Shown here: positions 1-8,177 of the stretch, one piece after another
How the letters are laid out: each line of letters begins with the position of its first letter
Numbering within the stretch: position 1 is the first letter of the stretch
Assembly (NCBI GenBank): GCA_002412495.1
Contig: DHVE01000044.1
Coordinates: 62,001-126,000, forward strand
DNA: 64,000 nt
Direction of reading: 5' to 3'
Source: Betaproteobacteria bacterium UBA5216
Lineage (GTDB): Bacteria; Pseudomonadota; Gammaproteobacteria; Burkholderiales; SG8-41
Program-made: the position numbers and the translations under genes
Notes under the pieces: model-generated
The model's input: only the letters and a program-made list of their open reading frames with translations
Database searches by the model: none
What the model was told of the DNA's origin: nothing

Positions 1-119
1 TGAGCCTTGCCAGCCCCGTGATCGGCGCGGCACGCGCAGCGTCGCTGGCGAAGTCGGTGATGAGCGTCGAAAAATGCCCGGATGTTTCGGCATTGCTGAA
101 GCTCGCGGCAAAGAAATAA
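1..119 (+). CDS. MmgE/PrpD family protein, C-terminal end only
   Basis: An open frame runs from the window edge to a TAA at 117-119 and encodes the last 38 residues of a protein. The tail (PVIGAARAASLAKSVMSVEK, then a PDVSALLKL segment) lines up with the C-terminus of the complete MmgE/PrpD protein ending at 17930 (PTLGARRSRRLIAALHDIEK, then TNVRRLRTL). I therefore call it the end of a 2-methylcitrate dehydratase-like protein of that superfamily. A Bug receptor starts 17 bases downstream. The assignment rests on this short internal match and the active-site part lies outside the window. Confidence 0.55.
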   Translation, partial: SLASPVIGAARAASLAKSVMSVEKCPDVSALLKLAAKK

Positions 120-123
120 TTAC

Positions 124-145
124 TCAATAAAAACAGATGCTTATG
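124..145 (+). repeat. AT-rich junction motif, copy 1
   Basis: TCAATAAAAACAGATGCTTA lies directly behind the MmgE/PrpD stop codon and runs into the first codons of the next Bug gene. Closely similar copies sit at 5671, 12982, 18432, 22783 and 28378, and on the minus strand at 58136. The function is unknown. Confidence 0.6.
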
Positions 146-1114
146 TTTATTTCGCCGAAGCAAATTCCGGCGGGGTTGCTGCTCGCGCTGACCCTGGTGG
201 CGGGCGCGCACGCGCAACAATATCCGGTGCGGCCGATACGCGTCATCGTGCCGTTCGCGCCGGGTGGACCGACCGACATCATCGGCCGTGTGATGGCCGC
301 CAAGCTCACCGAAGCCCTCGGTCAGCAAGTAGTAATCGACAATCGCGGCGGCGCGGGTGGCAACATCGGCATGGCGATGGCGGCGCGCGCGGCGAATGAC
401 GGCTACACGTTTTTGCTGGTGAGTTCGAGCCTGATGGTGAACCCGAGCCTGTATGCGAAGCCCGGCTTTGACCCGATCAAGGATTTCATTCCCATCACTT
501 GCGTGGCCGCTTCGTCGAACATCATCACGGCGCATCCCTCGCAGCCCTTTCGGAACGCGAAGGAACTGGTGGCCGCAGTCAAGGCGAGTCCCGGAAAATT
601 CAATTATGCCTCTCCGGGCGCGGGCACTACGCCGCATTTATCGGGCGAGTTGATGCGTCTGTCGCTCGGCATCGACATCGCGCACATTCCCTACACGGGC
701 GCGGGGCCAGTGGTGGGCGCGGTACTTGCCAATCAGGTGACGACGGGTATTACCGCCGTGCCACCGGCGGCGCCGCACATAAAAGCCGGTTCGATGCGCG
801 GCATCGCGGTGCTGGCGCCAAAACGCTCGGCAAATATTCCGGACGTGCCGACAGCCATTGAGTCGGGTGTTGCCGGCATTGATTCCGATACCAAGCAGGG
901 ATTTCTCGCACCCGCGGGCACGCCGAAGGAAATCGTTGATCGCATGCACCGCGAGGTGATGAAGCTGATGCAACTGCCCGACGTGAAAGACCGCATGGCC
1001 ACGCTGGGTTTTGATATCGTGGCCGACTCGCAGCAGGACTTCGCGCGCACGGTCAATGAAGAAATCGCGAAGTGGGGCAAGGCGATACGCGCGGCGAAGA
1101 TCCGGGTGGAGTGA
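137..1114 (+). CDS. Bug/TctC-family periplasmic solute receptor (Bug 1)
   Basis: A 325-residue extracytoplasmic binding protein of the tripartite tricarboxylate transporter receptor family. These proteins capture carboxylates or related small molecules in the periplasm. Residues 1-26 form a Sec signal peptide ending in AHA. The mature protein opens with QQYPVRPIRVIVPFAPGG; the PGGPTD loop at 43-47, ALGQQVVIDNRGGAGG, an NDGYT segment and HIPYTG are family signatures. ATG codons occur at 137 and 143; the second occupies the same place in the AT-rich motif as the ygiQ start does. No TctA or TctB gene is nearby. The ligand cannot be told; the preceding MmgE/PrpD gene hints at a di- or tricarboxylate. 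Confidence 0.95.
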   Translation: MLMFISPKQIPAGLLLALTLVAGAHAQQYPVRPIRVIVPFAPGGPTDIIGRVMAAKLTEALGQQVVIDNRGGAGGNIGMAMAARAANDGYTFLLVSSSLMVNPSLYAKPGFDPIKDFIPITCVAASSNIITAHPSQPFRNAKELVAAVKASPGKFNYASPGAGTTPHLSGELMRLSLGIDIAHIPYTGAGPVVGAVLANQVTTGITAVPPAAPHIKAGSMRGIAVLAPKRSANIPDVPTAIESGVAGIDSDTKQGFLAPAGTPKEIVDRMHREVMKLMQLPDVKDRMATLGFDIVADSQQDFARTVNEEIAKWGKAIRAAKIRVE

Positions 1115-1130
1115 CAAGAACGCAACTGCT

Positions 1131-1226
1131 TTACCGCGAAGGCGCGAAGGATACGCAAAGCACTTCAAAACCTTCGGGTTTTTCTTTGCGGCGGTTCTTG
1201 GCGACTTTGCGCCTTTGCGGCAAAAG
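1131..1226. repeat. Palindromic intergenic repeat (CGCAAAGGCGCAAAG type)
   Basis: Left arm ACCGCGAAGGCGCGAAGG and right arm CTTTGCGCCTTTGCGG are imperfect reverse complements separated by about 50 bases. They fill the gap between Bug 1 and the reductase gene. Repeats of this general sequence are widespread in bacterial intergenic DNA. I see only this copy in the window. Confidence 0.7.
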
Positions 1227-1244
1227 TTTGGAATTTGGAAAAAT

Positions 1245-2261
1245 ATGAAAATTCTGGTCTACGGTGCCGGCGCGATCGGCGGTTATCTGGGCGCCATTCT
1301 GTCGGCGGCGGGCGAGGACGTGACGCTAGTCGCACGCGGCGCACAATACGAGGCGATGGCCTCGCGCGGCATTATTCTTGAAGGGCCGAAGAGCGGCAGG
1401 CCCAAGCCGATTCCCGTGCGAGCGGTGCGCCCCGGCGAGGAAAAGCCGCCGTACGATTTGGTGTTCGTGACACTCAAGGCGCATCAATTGGCCTCGGCGG
1501 CGGAGCATGTGCGCGCGCTCGGCGGCAAGGACACAATGTTCGTGTTTCCGCAGAATGGATTGCCGTGGTGGTATTTCGACGGCATTGAATCGCGCTACAA
1601 GGGCACGCGGCTGAAGACGCTGGATCCCGACGGCGTGTTGTCACGCACGTTTGCCGCGCCCAATCTGGTCTGCGGCATTGCCTTCAAGCCTTCGGATTTG
1701 CTGGCGCCAGCGCACATACGTCTGGCGGACTCCGATGCGGATTCACTTACGGTGGGTGAACTCGACAATAGCATGACGCAGCGGCTGCACGACATCGCCA
1801 AAATTACCACCGCCGCCGGATGGACCGGCAAGCCGGTCCCGGATATTCGCAAGGGTAAATGGACGAAGCTCCTTTCCAATGCGGTGTGGAACACCATGGG
1901 CGCCATCACGCAGTCGTCGGCCACGGAGGCGGCGCGTTTTGCGCCCACCGCGAAGCTGGCGGTGGCGTTGACGCGCGAGGTGATCTCGCTGGCCGATGCC
2001 GTGGGCTGCACGCTGGAGGTGGATGCCGAAGCGCTGGTCGCCACAAGTGCCAAGCGCGTGCCGTTGCCGTCTTCAACGCTGCAGGACGTGCGTGGCGGGC
2101 GCACGCTGGAGCTCGATGCCATCATCAATTCGCTGCTGGAGGTGGGCCAACTCACCGGCGTGGCGACGCCGAATCTCGAAGTGATCGCCGCGTGCGTGAA
2201 TCTGCTGAATCAGCGCATCAATGTGGATGGCGTGGCGATCAAACCGGTGAAACGCGCGTGA
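1245..2261 (+). CDS. Ketopantoate reductase (ApbA/PanE) family oxidoreductase
   Basis: 338 residues. The start MKILVYGAGAIGGYLG is a Rossmann nucleotide-binding motif (GAGAIGG, residues 7-13). The C-terminal half has the helical ApbA_C features KGKWTKLLSNAVWN and a conserved late segment ending in LLEVGQLTGVATPNLE. True PanE reduces 2-dehydropantoate with NADPH. This protein is longer, with an insertion around WWYFDGIESRYKG, and sits among catabolic genes, so a different 2-oxo or 3-oxo acid is likely. Start chosen at 1245 because the motif begins immediately there; an open frame continues upstream but only through the palindromic repeat. It lies downstream of Bug 1 on the same strand. Confidence 0.85.
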   Translation: MKILVYGAGAIGGYLGAILSAAGEDVTLVARGAQYEAMASRGIILEGPKSGRPKPIPVRAVRPGEEKPPYDLVFVTLKAHQLASAAEHVRALGGKDTMFVFPQNGLPWWYFDGIESRYKGTRLKTLDPDGVLSRTFAAPNLVCGIAFKPSDLLAPAHIRLADSDADSLTVGELDNSMTQRLHDIAKITTAAGWTGKPVPDIRKGKWTKLLSNAVWNTMGAITQSSATEAARFAPTAKLAVALTREVISLADAVGCTLEVDAEALVATSAKRVPLPSSTLQDVRGGRTLELDAIINSLLEVGQLTGVATPNLEVIAACVNLLNQRINVDGVAIKPVKRA

Positions 2262-2309
2262 GGCGCATGTAAAACACGTTTAAAAACAGGAAAGGTCGCC
2301 TGTCGCCCG

Positions 2310-2933
2310 CTACAGCTCGATATCCAGCTTGGTGAGCGAGGCGATTCTCGGCTTGGCGTCCACCGGAACCGTGGTGATTTCCCGCGTTTCGGTCACCACC
2401 GGTTTTCTCTCGGGAGGAGGCGGCGAAGACGCCGCGCCCGGCGGTCCCAGCCGCGCGCGCCGCCGTAAATCGTCGGGCAACGTACCCAGCACTTCGTTTT
2501 CAAACCAATTTAAAAAAGCTGTGGCGTCCGGATGCCGCGACCGTTTGGCGAGCCGCATCACGGCTTGCGCGGTGAGAAACTGTTCCTTCTTCGTGCCGTA
2601 CACGCAGTAGTCGGTGGTGGCGTAGTAATTGATCGCCGCTTCGACGTCGTGGTGGCCGAGCGCGCCGCATACCGGAATGGCCGAAAACCATGGACGGCCC
2701 TGCCATTCGATCAGTCGCACCTGGTAGTAGCCAAATTGATAAACCCGCGCGTCGCCCTTGAACGCGGAATGACGCATGGCGCGAAACGAGCCGATGACAA
2801 GATTGAGCAAGTCGGGCGAAAAAATCATCGAGGCAATCGGCGCGGTCAGCACGATCATCAGCGGCTCCTGCAAATAGATGCCCGGCACGATCAACGCCGC
2901 GGCAATGACTATTTTGACCAGGATCACTTTCAT
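2310..2933 (-). CDS. Membrane protein with Bro-N-like domain
   Basis: 207 residues, not a recognised named protein. Residues about 2-20 and 24-50 are strongly hydrophobic and look like two membrane helices. Residues about 67-155 read like the N-terminal domain of BRO/antirepressor proteins: YYQVRLIEWQGRPWFSAIPV (the family's V-R-x-I-x-x-x-G-x-P-W-F-x-A-x-x-V), followed by CGALG, and later FLTAQAVMRLAKRSRHPDAT with FLNWFENEVL, matching the usual L-I-x-x-x-x-L-Y-R-L...S-R-K-P-E-A...F-x-x-W-V-x-x-E-V-L. Bro-N domains normally bind DNA and occur in phage and virus regulators. The tail after 160 is proline/arginine-rich and probably disordered. It stands alone between two Bug genes. The domain call is by pattern only. 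Confidence 0.6.
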   Translation of the reverse strand: MKVILVKIVIAAALIVPGIYLQEPLMIVLTAPIASMIFSPDLLNLVIGSFRAMRHSAFKGDARVYQFGYYQVRLIEWQGRPWFSAIPVCGALGHHDVEAAINYYATTDYCVYGTKKEQFLTAQAVMRLAKRSRHPDATAFLNWFENEVLGTLPDDLRRRARLGPPGAASSPPPPERKPVVTETREITTVPVDAKPRIASLTKLDIEL

Positions 2934-2941
2934 GGCGGAAT

Positions 2942-2947
2942 TATAGC
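2942..2947 (-). promoter_or_regulatory. Possible -10 box (TATAAT) just before the Bro-N-like gene
   Basis: On the minus strand a perfect TATAAT lies 8 bases before the ATG at 2933. I find no good -35 hexamer at 16-18 bases. If it is used, the transcript would begin at or next to the start codon, giving a leaderless or near-leaderless mRNA. Chance occurrence is possible. Confidence 0.25.
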
Positions 2948-2960
2948 GTTCGCGGCAACC

Positions 2961-3932
2961 TCACTGTACTCGAATGCCGGCCGCCTTGATGACCTTGGTC
3001 CACTTCGCCAGCTCGTTGCGGATAAAGACTTCAAATTCCGCGATGGGGGTGCCCGCCGGTTCCGCGCCGTCTGCCGCGAGGCGCTCGCGGGTATCGGACT
3101 GATGGAGAATTTTCACGATGTCGGTATTGAGTTTTTCGACAATGGCACGCGGCGTGCCGGTGGGCGCAAAGAGGCCACTCCAGGAATTTGCGGCGTAGCC
3201 GGGCACGCCGGCCTCGGCGATGGTGGGCAGATCCGGCAATGCGGCGGATCGCTTGCTTGTGCTGACGGCCAGCGCGCGCAAACGGCCCGAGCGCACATGC
3301 GGCGAGACCGGCAATATCGCGGCAAACACAAATTGGGTTTGTCCGCCCAGCAGATCGGCGATGGCCGGCCCCATGCCTTTATAGGCAATATGAGTGAGGC
3401 CGGTACCGGTCATGTACTTGAACAGTTCGCCCGCGAGATGAGAGCCGCTGCCGACGCCGGTGGAACCAAAATTCAGCGCGTCCGGCTTGGCCCTGGCGAG
3501 CGCGATGAACTCTTTCACGTCGCGCGCGGCCACCCTGGGATGCAACGCCAGCACATACGGCTGGCTGGCGAACTGCGTGACGGGCTGAAAATCCTTTACG
3601 GTGTCGTACGGCAGCTTCGCGCGCGTGGCCGGGTTGATGACAAAACTCGGCGAGGTAATCAGCAGCGTGTAACCATCGGCGGGCGCGCGCGAGGCGATTT
3701 CGGTGCCGATGATCGTGCCGCCGCCGCCGCGGTTATCGACCACCACTTGCATGCCCCACGCTTCGGAAAGTTTTGCGCAAATCGCGCGCGACATGATGTC
3801 GGTGCCGCCGCCGGGCGGATAGGGCACGATGGCACGCACGGGTTTGGTGGGGTACTGCTGCGCAATCGCAGCGCTTTGCAGAAACAGCAACAAGACCCAC
3901 GGCGCATGGAAATGACTCGGAATGGCGCGCAT
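2961..3932 (-). CDS. Bug/TctC-family periplasmic solute receptor (Bug 2)
   Basis: 323 residues from the ATG at 3932; a TTG at 3941 would add three residues and neither has a clear Shine-Dalgarno sequence. The signal peptide is HFHAPWVLLLFLQSAAIA. The mature start QQYPTKPVRAIVPYPPGGGT carries the PGG-TD loop, followed by WGMQVVVDNRGGGGTIIG, PADGYT and HIAYKG. It is transcribed divergently from Bug 3 across about 108 bases and has the unrelated Bro-N-like gene downstream on the same strand. Ligand unknown. Confidence 0.95.
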   Translation of the reverse strand: MRAIPSHFHAPWVLLLFLQSAAIAQQYPTKPVRAIVPYPPGGGTDIMSRAICAKLSEAWGMQVVVDNRGGGGTIIGTEIASRAPADGYTLLITSPSFVINPATRAKLPYDTVKDFQPVTQFASQPYVLALHPRVAARDVKEFIALARAKPDALNFGSTGVGSGSHLAGELFKYMTGTGLTHIAYKGMGPAIADLLGGQTQFVFAAILPVSPHVRSGRLRALAVSTSKRSAALPDLPTIAEAGVPGYAANSWSGLFAPTGTPRAIVEKLNTDIVKILHQSDTRERLAADGAEPAGTPIAEFEVFIRNELAKWTKVIKAAGIRVQ

Positions 3933-3986
3933 AATTTGCAATGACGGTTGCGGTAACTGGAATCAGCCGCTACGTTAGCAGAAAGC

Positions 3987-4004
3987 GCACCGTTTAGCCG
4001 GTGC
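3987..4004. repeat. Short hairpin in a divergent intergenic region
   Basis: GCACCG-TTTAGC-CGGTGC forms a six-base-pair perfect inverted repeat in the gap between the divergent genes for Bug 2 and Bug 3. A position like this could be an operator, but no second copy is visible in the gap and the stem is short. Confidence 0.3.
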
Positions 4005-4040
4005 AACCCATCATGAACAGCACTCCGCCGGAAATACCCC

Positions 4041-5027
4041 ATGCGACCATTCAAAAATCTCCATCTTGTGTTTACCGCGTTGATCGCGCCGATTCTTCTG
4101 GGCACGCCCCGTCAGGCGGCTGCGCAGGCCTTTCCCGCACAGCCCATACGCGCGGTCGTGGGTTATGCGGCCGGGGGCGGCGCGGACGGCTTGATACGTG
4201 CCATGTCCAACGAACTGGGCGAAGCGTTGGGGCAGCCCATCATCATCGACAACCGCGGTGGCGGCGGAACAGTGCCCGCCACCCAGATTGTTGCCAACAG
4301 CAAACCCGATGGCTATACCATTTTTGTGTCGGACAATGCGTATGTCGTCAATCCGGCGCTGATGGCGAAATTGCCTTATGACAGCCTGCGCGACTTTACG
4401 CCCATCGTGGCGGCCCAGTCCGGCAGCACAAACCTGCTGGTGGTACACCCGTCATTTCCCGCGCGCAGCGTGAAGGAAATGCTTGCCATTGTGCGCGCGC
4501 AGCCGGGCAAACTGAATTACGCCTCCGGCGGCAACGGCACCGTGCCGCATCTCATGGGCGAACTCATGAAGCATGAAATGAAAATCGACTGGATACATGT
4601 GCCTTACAAAAGTACGGGCCTCGCCATTTATGCCACGACATCCGGCGAAGTGCCCATCGGTCTGGGCGGCATTTTTGCCGTCAAAAGTCTGGCGGACTCG
4701 GGCAAGCTGCGTCCCCTTGCACTGACCAGCGATGCACGCAGCAGCCTGATGCCGCAGGTGCCCACATTCAAGGAATTAGGTTGGCCCGCGCTGGACGCGA
4801 CTTCTTATCGCGGCCTGATCGCGCCCGCCGGCACGCCGCGCGAGGCGATCCTGAAAATCAACGCGGCCGCCAACAAGGCCTTGCAAGTGCCCGCCGTACG
4901 CAAACGTTTTACCGACCTGGGCTACGTGCCACTGGGCGGCACGCCGGAGGACTACGGCAAAATCATACGCAGTGAAATGGATAAATGGGCGCGGATCATA
5001 CGCAACGCCGGTATACGCGCGGAGTAG
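4041..5027 (+). CDS. Bug/TctC-family periplasmic solute receptor (Bug 3)
   Basis: 328 residues. The signal peptide covers about residues 1-29 (hydrophobic core LVFTALIAPILLG, cleavage after QAAAQA or nearby). The first binding loop is variant: IRAVVGYAAGGGADGLIR in place of the usual VPFxPGGxxD. It is followed by LGQPIIIDNRGGGGT, KPDGYT and HVPYKS. The altered loop suggests a ligand different from its divergent neighbour Bug 2. Three bases separate its stop from the GTG of the next gene, so the two are probably co-transcribed. Confidence 0.95.
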   Translation: MRPFKNLHLVFTALIAPILLGTPRQAAAQAFPAQPIRAVVGYAAGGGADGLIRAMSNELGEALGQPIIIDNRGGGGTVPATQIVANSKPDGYTIFVSDNAYVVNPALMAKLPYDSLRDFTPIVAAQSGSTNLLVVHPSFPARSVKEMLAIVRAQPGKLNYASGGNGTVPHLMGELMKHEMKIDWIHVPYKSTGLAIYATTSGEVPIGLGGIFAVKSLADSGKLRPLALTSDARSSLMPQVPTFKELGWPALDATSYRGLIAPAGTPREAILKINAAANKALQVPAVRKRFTDLGYVPLGGTPEDYGKIIRSEMDKWARIIRNAGIRAE

Positions 5028-5030
5028 ATC

Positions 5031-5633
5031 GTGTGTTATGAAATTTGCGTGTTTGAACCCCATTACGCGGCTGACCGCGATACCGCGTACGCGGCCTGGA
5101 ACGATGAGAAATACTGGGCTACCTCGTTGCCCGAAGGTGAACGCACGGCGAAAAAATGGCGCGTCAAGGATTTGCTCCTTGCATTCGACAACCGGCTTCG
5201 CTGGCGGGAGCCGGAAGCGCCGAAAACCGGTTTCTTCGCAAAATGGTTCAGTAAACCTCCTTCGATACGGCATAGCTTGTACGTTAATCTGGAAGATGAC
5301 CGCGGGGAAATCGCATTCGACCTGTTTGATAACGCCATCGAAATTGCTCTGCTTTGGCAGGCGCCACATGACGAAGTGAAAGATCAGGTGCGCGCCGTGT
5401 GGAAATATCTTGAACAGTTGTCCGCGTCGGGCTGGAGCACGATCTATGACACTGAGCGTGATGTGCTGCTGAATCTGCAGACAGATTTTGACGCGGTGGT
5501 GGCGCGCTACCTCGAGAATCTCGTAGCTGATGAAACAGCGCGTGTCGGAGCGAAAGCCAGTACCGCAGCGGCCAGGCCCGCGGCGACAGACAGCCCAAGG
5601 CCCGACAAGCCTTTCACTGGCAATGTCGATTAA
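5031..5633 (+). CDS. Hypothetical protein, 200 residues
   Basis: Begins with GTG at 5031, three bases after the Bug 3 stop. I do not recognise a family. The protein has no signal peptide and no membrane segment. It is rich in aromatic and acidic residues (for example KYWATSLPEGERTAKKWRVK and the segment DRGEIAFDLFDNAIEIALLW). The last 40 residues are alanine/proline-rich and probably disordered. Codon use resembles the neighbours, and the antisense frames are weaker, so I regard it as real. The tight spacing to Bug 3 suggests shared transcription but gives no functional clue. Confidence 0.6.
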   Translation: MCYEICVFEPHYAADRDTAYAAWNDEKYWATSLPEGERTAKKWRVKDLLLAFDNRLRWREPEAPKTGFFAKWFSKPPSIRHSLYVNLEDDRGEIAFDLFDNAIEIALLWQAPHDEVKDQVRAVWKYLEQLSASGWSTIYDTERDVLLNLQTDFDAVVARYLENLVADETARVGAKASTAAARPAATDSPRPDKPFTGNVD

Positions 5634-5670
5634 CGGTGTCTGTTAGGGCATTTTCAGGATAATAAAAAAA

Positions 5671-5692
5671 TCAATAAAAACAGATACTTATG
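5671..5692 (+). repeat. AT-rich junction motif, copy 2
   Basis: TCAATAAAAACAGATACTTA is followed directly by TG, so the ATG start codon of ygiQ is the 3' end of the motif. The motif lies 38 bases after the stop of the preceding gene. Confidence 0.6.
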
Positions 5693-8131
5693 AAAAATGC
5701 AACTGTGCGGCATGATATGATGCGCGCCATGAACGCCGCACAAAACGCAAAACCCGCACAGAGTGCACTTCCTGCTGCCAGCGCGGGCACCAAGGATATT
5801 TTCAGCTACCGCAAGTATTGGGCTGCCCGCTTCGGCACGGCGCCGTACTTGCCGATGTCGCGCGCGGAAATGGAAGCGTTGGGCTGGGACGCGTGCGACA
5901 TCATCATCGTCACCGGCGATGCGTATGTCGATCATCCGAGTTTCGGCATGGCGATTGTCGGTCGATTGCTCGAAGCGCAAGGTTTTCGTGTCGGCATCAT
6001 TGCGCAGCCCGATTGGCACAGCGCGGATGCGTTCAAGGCGCTCGGCAAGCCGAAGCTGTTTTTCGGCATCACCGCCGGCAACATGGATTCGATGGTCAAT
6101 CGCTATACCGCCGACCGGCGGCTGAGAAGCGATGATGCCTACACGCCGAATGCGGAAGGCGGCAAGCGCCCCGACCGCTCGGTGATCGTGTATAGCCAGC
6201 GCGCGCGCGAAGCGTTCAGCGATGTGCCCGTGATCATTGGCGGCATCGAGGCGAGTCTCAGACGCATCGCGCATTTCGATTACTGGTCGGAGAAAGTGCG
6301 CCGCTCGGTGCTGATCGACGCCAAAGCCGACCTGCTGGTGTACGGCAATGCCGAACGTGCCATCGTTGAAATCGCGCATCGCCTCGCGGCGGGCAAAAAG
6401 CCTTCGGAGATTACCGACATACGCGGCACGGCGTTTGTGCGCGCGGTGCCGGCGGACTGGATCGAAATTGACTCGACGCGCATTGATTTGCCGGGGGCGC
6501 TGAATCCGCCGGTGGATCCGTATGCGATGGAACCCGGTTCTACCGCGAATGCTGCTCCCTCTCCCGGCGCTGCGCGCCACCCGCTCCCGCAAGCGGGCGA
6601 GGGGCAGGAGGAGAAGGCGGTGGTAGAACCCAAACCCCAGGTCGTTCGTTTCATCCGCGAAGTGAAAAACGTCGATCGCGCGCGCAGCGTGATCCGCATG
6701 CCGTCATTCGACGCGGTCGCAGGCGACCCGGTGTTGTACGCGCACGCGTCGCGTATCCTGCACGTCGAGGCCAACCCCGGTAATGCGCGCGCACTGGTGC
6801 AGCGCCACGGCCAGCGCGACGTGTGGATCAATCCGCCGCCGATACCGCTGACCATGAAGGAGATGGATGCGGTTTACGAACTGCCCTATGCGCGATTGCC
6901 GCATCCGAGCTACGGCAAGGCCAAAATTCCCGCCTATGAAATGATTCGTTTTTCGGTGACCATTCAGCGCGGTTGCTTCGGCGGCTGCACGTTTTGTTCG
7001 ATCACCGAACACGAAGGCCGCATTATTCAGAACCGTTCCGCCAATTCGATCATCGGTGAAATTGAAACCATCCGCGATACCGTGCCGGGCTTCACCGGCG
7101 TGATTTCCGATCTGGGCGGGCCGACGGCGAACATGTATCGGCTGGCGTGCAAAAGCAAAGCCATTGAGTCCGCGTGCCGCCGGCCGTCGTGTGTGTATCC
7201 GGGCATTTGCCCGAATCTGAATACCGATCACGCACCGCTGATCGACCTGTATCGCCGCGCGCGCGCGTTGCCCGGCGTGAAAAAAGTGCTGATCGGCTCC
7301 GGCGTGCGCTATGACCTTGCGGTTGAGTCACCCGAGTATGTGAAGGAGCTCGCGCAGCATCACGTCGGCGGTTATCTCAAAATCGCGCCCGAAGCGCTGG
7401 CCGAAGGGCCGCTCTCCAAAATGATGAAGCCCGGCGTGGGCACGTACCACAAGTTCAAGGAACTCTTCGACAAATATTCGATGGAAGCGGACAAGGAGCA
7501 ATACCTGATTCCGTACTTCATCGCGGCGCATCCGGGCACCACCGACGAAGACATGCTGGAACTCGCGGTGTGGCTGAAGCAAAACGGTTTTCGAGCTGAC
7601 CAGGTGCAGGCATTTTTGCCGTCCCCGATGGCTACCGCCACGGCGATGTATCACTCGGGCAAAAACCCGCTGCGCAAGGTCACGCGCGACAGCGAAGACG
7701 TGATTATTCCCAAGGGGTTGAAAGTGCGCCGTCTGCACAAGGCCTTTCTGCGTTACCACGACGCGGAAAACTGGCCGCTGCTGCGCGACGCGTTAAAGCG
7801 CATGGGCCGCGAGGATTTGATCGGCAACAGCAAACGGCATTTAGTGCCGGCATACCAGCCGCTGGGCACGGGCAAACAGCCCGAAGGCGCGCGTAGGCCA
7901 GATAAATACGCGAAATATCAAAAACTGCGCACGCAGCACACCGGCTTGCCGCCCGCGCCGGTGGCAGCGGACAAAAAGGCGCGTGCGCCCGCGGGTGCGG
8001 CGCCTGACGCGCGTGCCGCGCGCGATTCACGTGATTCGCGCGCTAGGCGTGATACGCGTGATACACGTGACGCGCGCAACCCGCGCACCACGCGCAATCC
8101 CCGCACGGGCCGGGCCAGACACGGCGCGTAA
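5690..8131 (+). CDS. ygiQ: YgiQ family radical SAM protein
   Basis: 813 residues. The N-terminal region (FSYRKYWAARFG..., then DIIIVTGDAYVDHPSFGMAI) and the radical-SAM cluster motif RGCFGGCTFCSITEHEGR (CxxxCxxC) with DLGGPTANMYRLAC are diagnostic of the YgiQ (UPF0313) family, whose substrate is unknown. Three oddities stand out. Residues about 290-308 are encoded by a palindromic intergenic-type repeat that keeps the frame. The last 45 residues are a tandem RDSRDSRARRDTRDTRDAR-like basic repeat. The length is greater than the roughly 740 residues of the E. coli protein. Possible starts are 5690, 5717, 5720 and 5729; the first four lie before the conserved domain, so the exact start is uncertain. 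It is not obviously linked to its Bug neighbours. Confidence 0.95.
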   Translation: MKNATVRHDMMRAMNAAQNAKPAQSALPAASAGTKDIFSYRKYWAARFGTAPYLPMSRAEMEALGWDACDIIIVTGDAYVDHPSFGMAIVGRLLEAQGFRVGIIAQPDWHSADAFKALGKPKLFFGITAGNMDSMVNRYTADRRLRSDDAYTPNAEGGKRPDRSVIVYSQRAREAFSDVPVIIGGIEASLRRIAHFDYWSEKVRRSVLIDAKADLLVYGNAERAIVEIAHRLAAGKKPSEITDIRGTAFVRAVPADWIEIDSTRIDLPGALNPPVDPYAMEPGSTANAAPSPGAARHPLPQAGEGQEEKAVVEPKPQVVRFIREVKNVDRARSVIRMPSFDAVAGDPVLYAHASRILHVEANPGNARALVQRHGQRDVWINPPPIPLTMKEMDAVYELPYARLPHPSYGKAKIPAYEMIRFSVTIQRGCFGGCTFCSITEHEGRIIQNRSANSIIGEIETIRDTVPGFTGVISDLGGPTANMYRLACKSKAIESACRRPSCVYPGICPNLNTDHAPLIDLYRRARALPGVKKVLIGSGVRYDLAVESPEYVKELAQHHVGGYLKIAPEALAEGPLSKMMKPGVGTYHKFKELFDKYSMEADKEQYLIPYFIAAHPGTTDEDMLELAVWLKQNGFRADQVQAFLPSPMATATAMYHSGKNPLRKVTRDSEDVIIPKGLKVRRLHKAFLRYHDAENWPLLRDALKRMGREDLIGNSKRHLVPAYQPLGTGKQPEGARRPDKYAKYQKLRTQHTGLPPAPVAADKKARAPAGAAPDARAARDSRDSRARRDTRDTRDARNPRTTRNPRTGRARHGA
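6557..6613. repeat. CCCTCTCCC-type palindromic repeat inside ygiQ
   Basis: CCCTCTCCCGGCGCTGCGCG, then CCACCCGCTCCCGCAAGCGG and GCGAGGGGCAGGAGG, correspond block by block to the intergenic repeat at 21054-21114. It is read in frame as a PSPGAARHPLPQAGEGQEE segment of YgiQ. Confidence 0.7.
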
Positions 8132-8177
8132 TGCGCGGCGCGGTGTTACCGGGAATCGATCCGTTTCCAGTGATGCG

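Noticed and set aside
7995..8110. Possible CRISPR-like short tandem repeats at the end of ygiQ
   Set aside because: Units of 9-12 bases are in frame with the gene and have no spacers. They are coding repeats.
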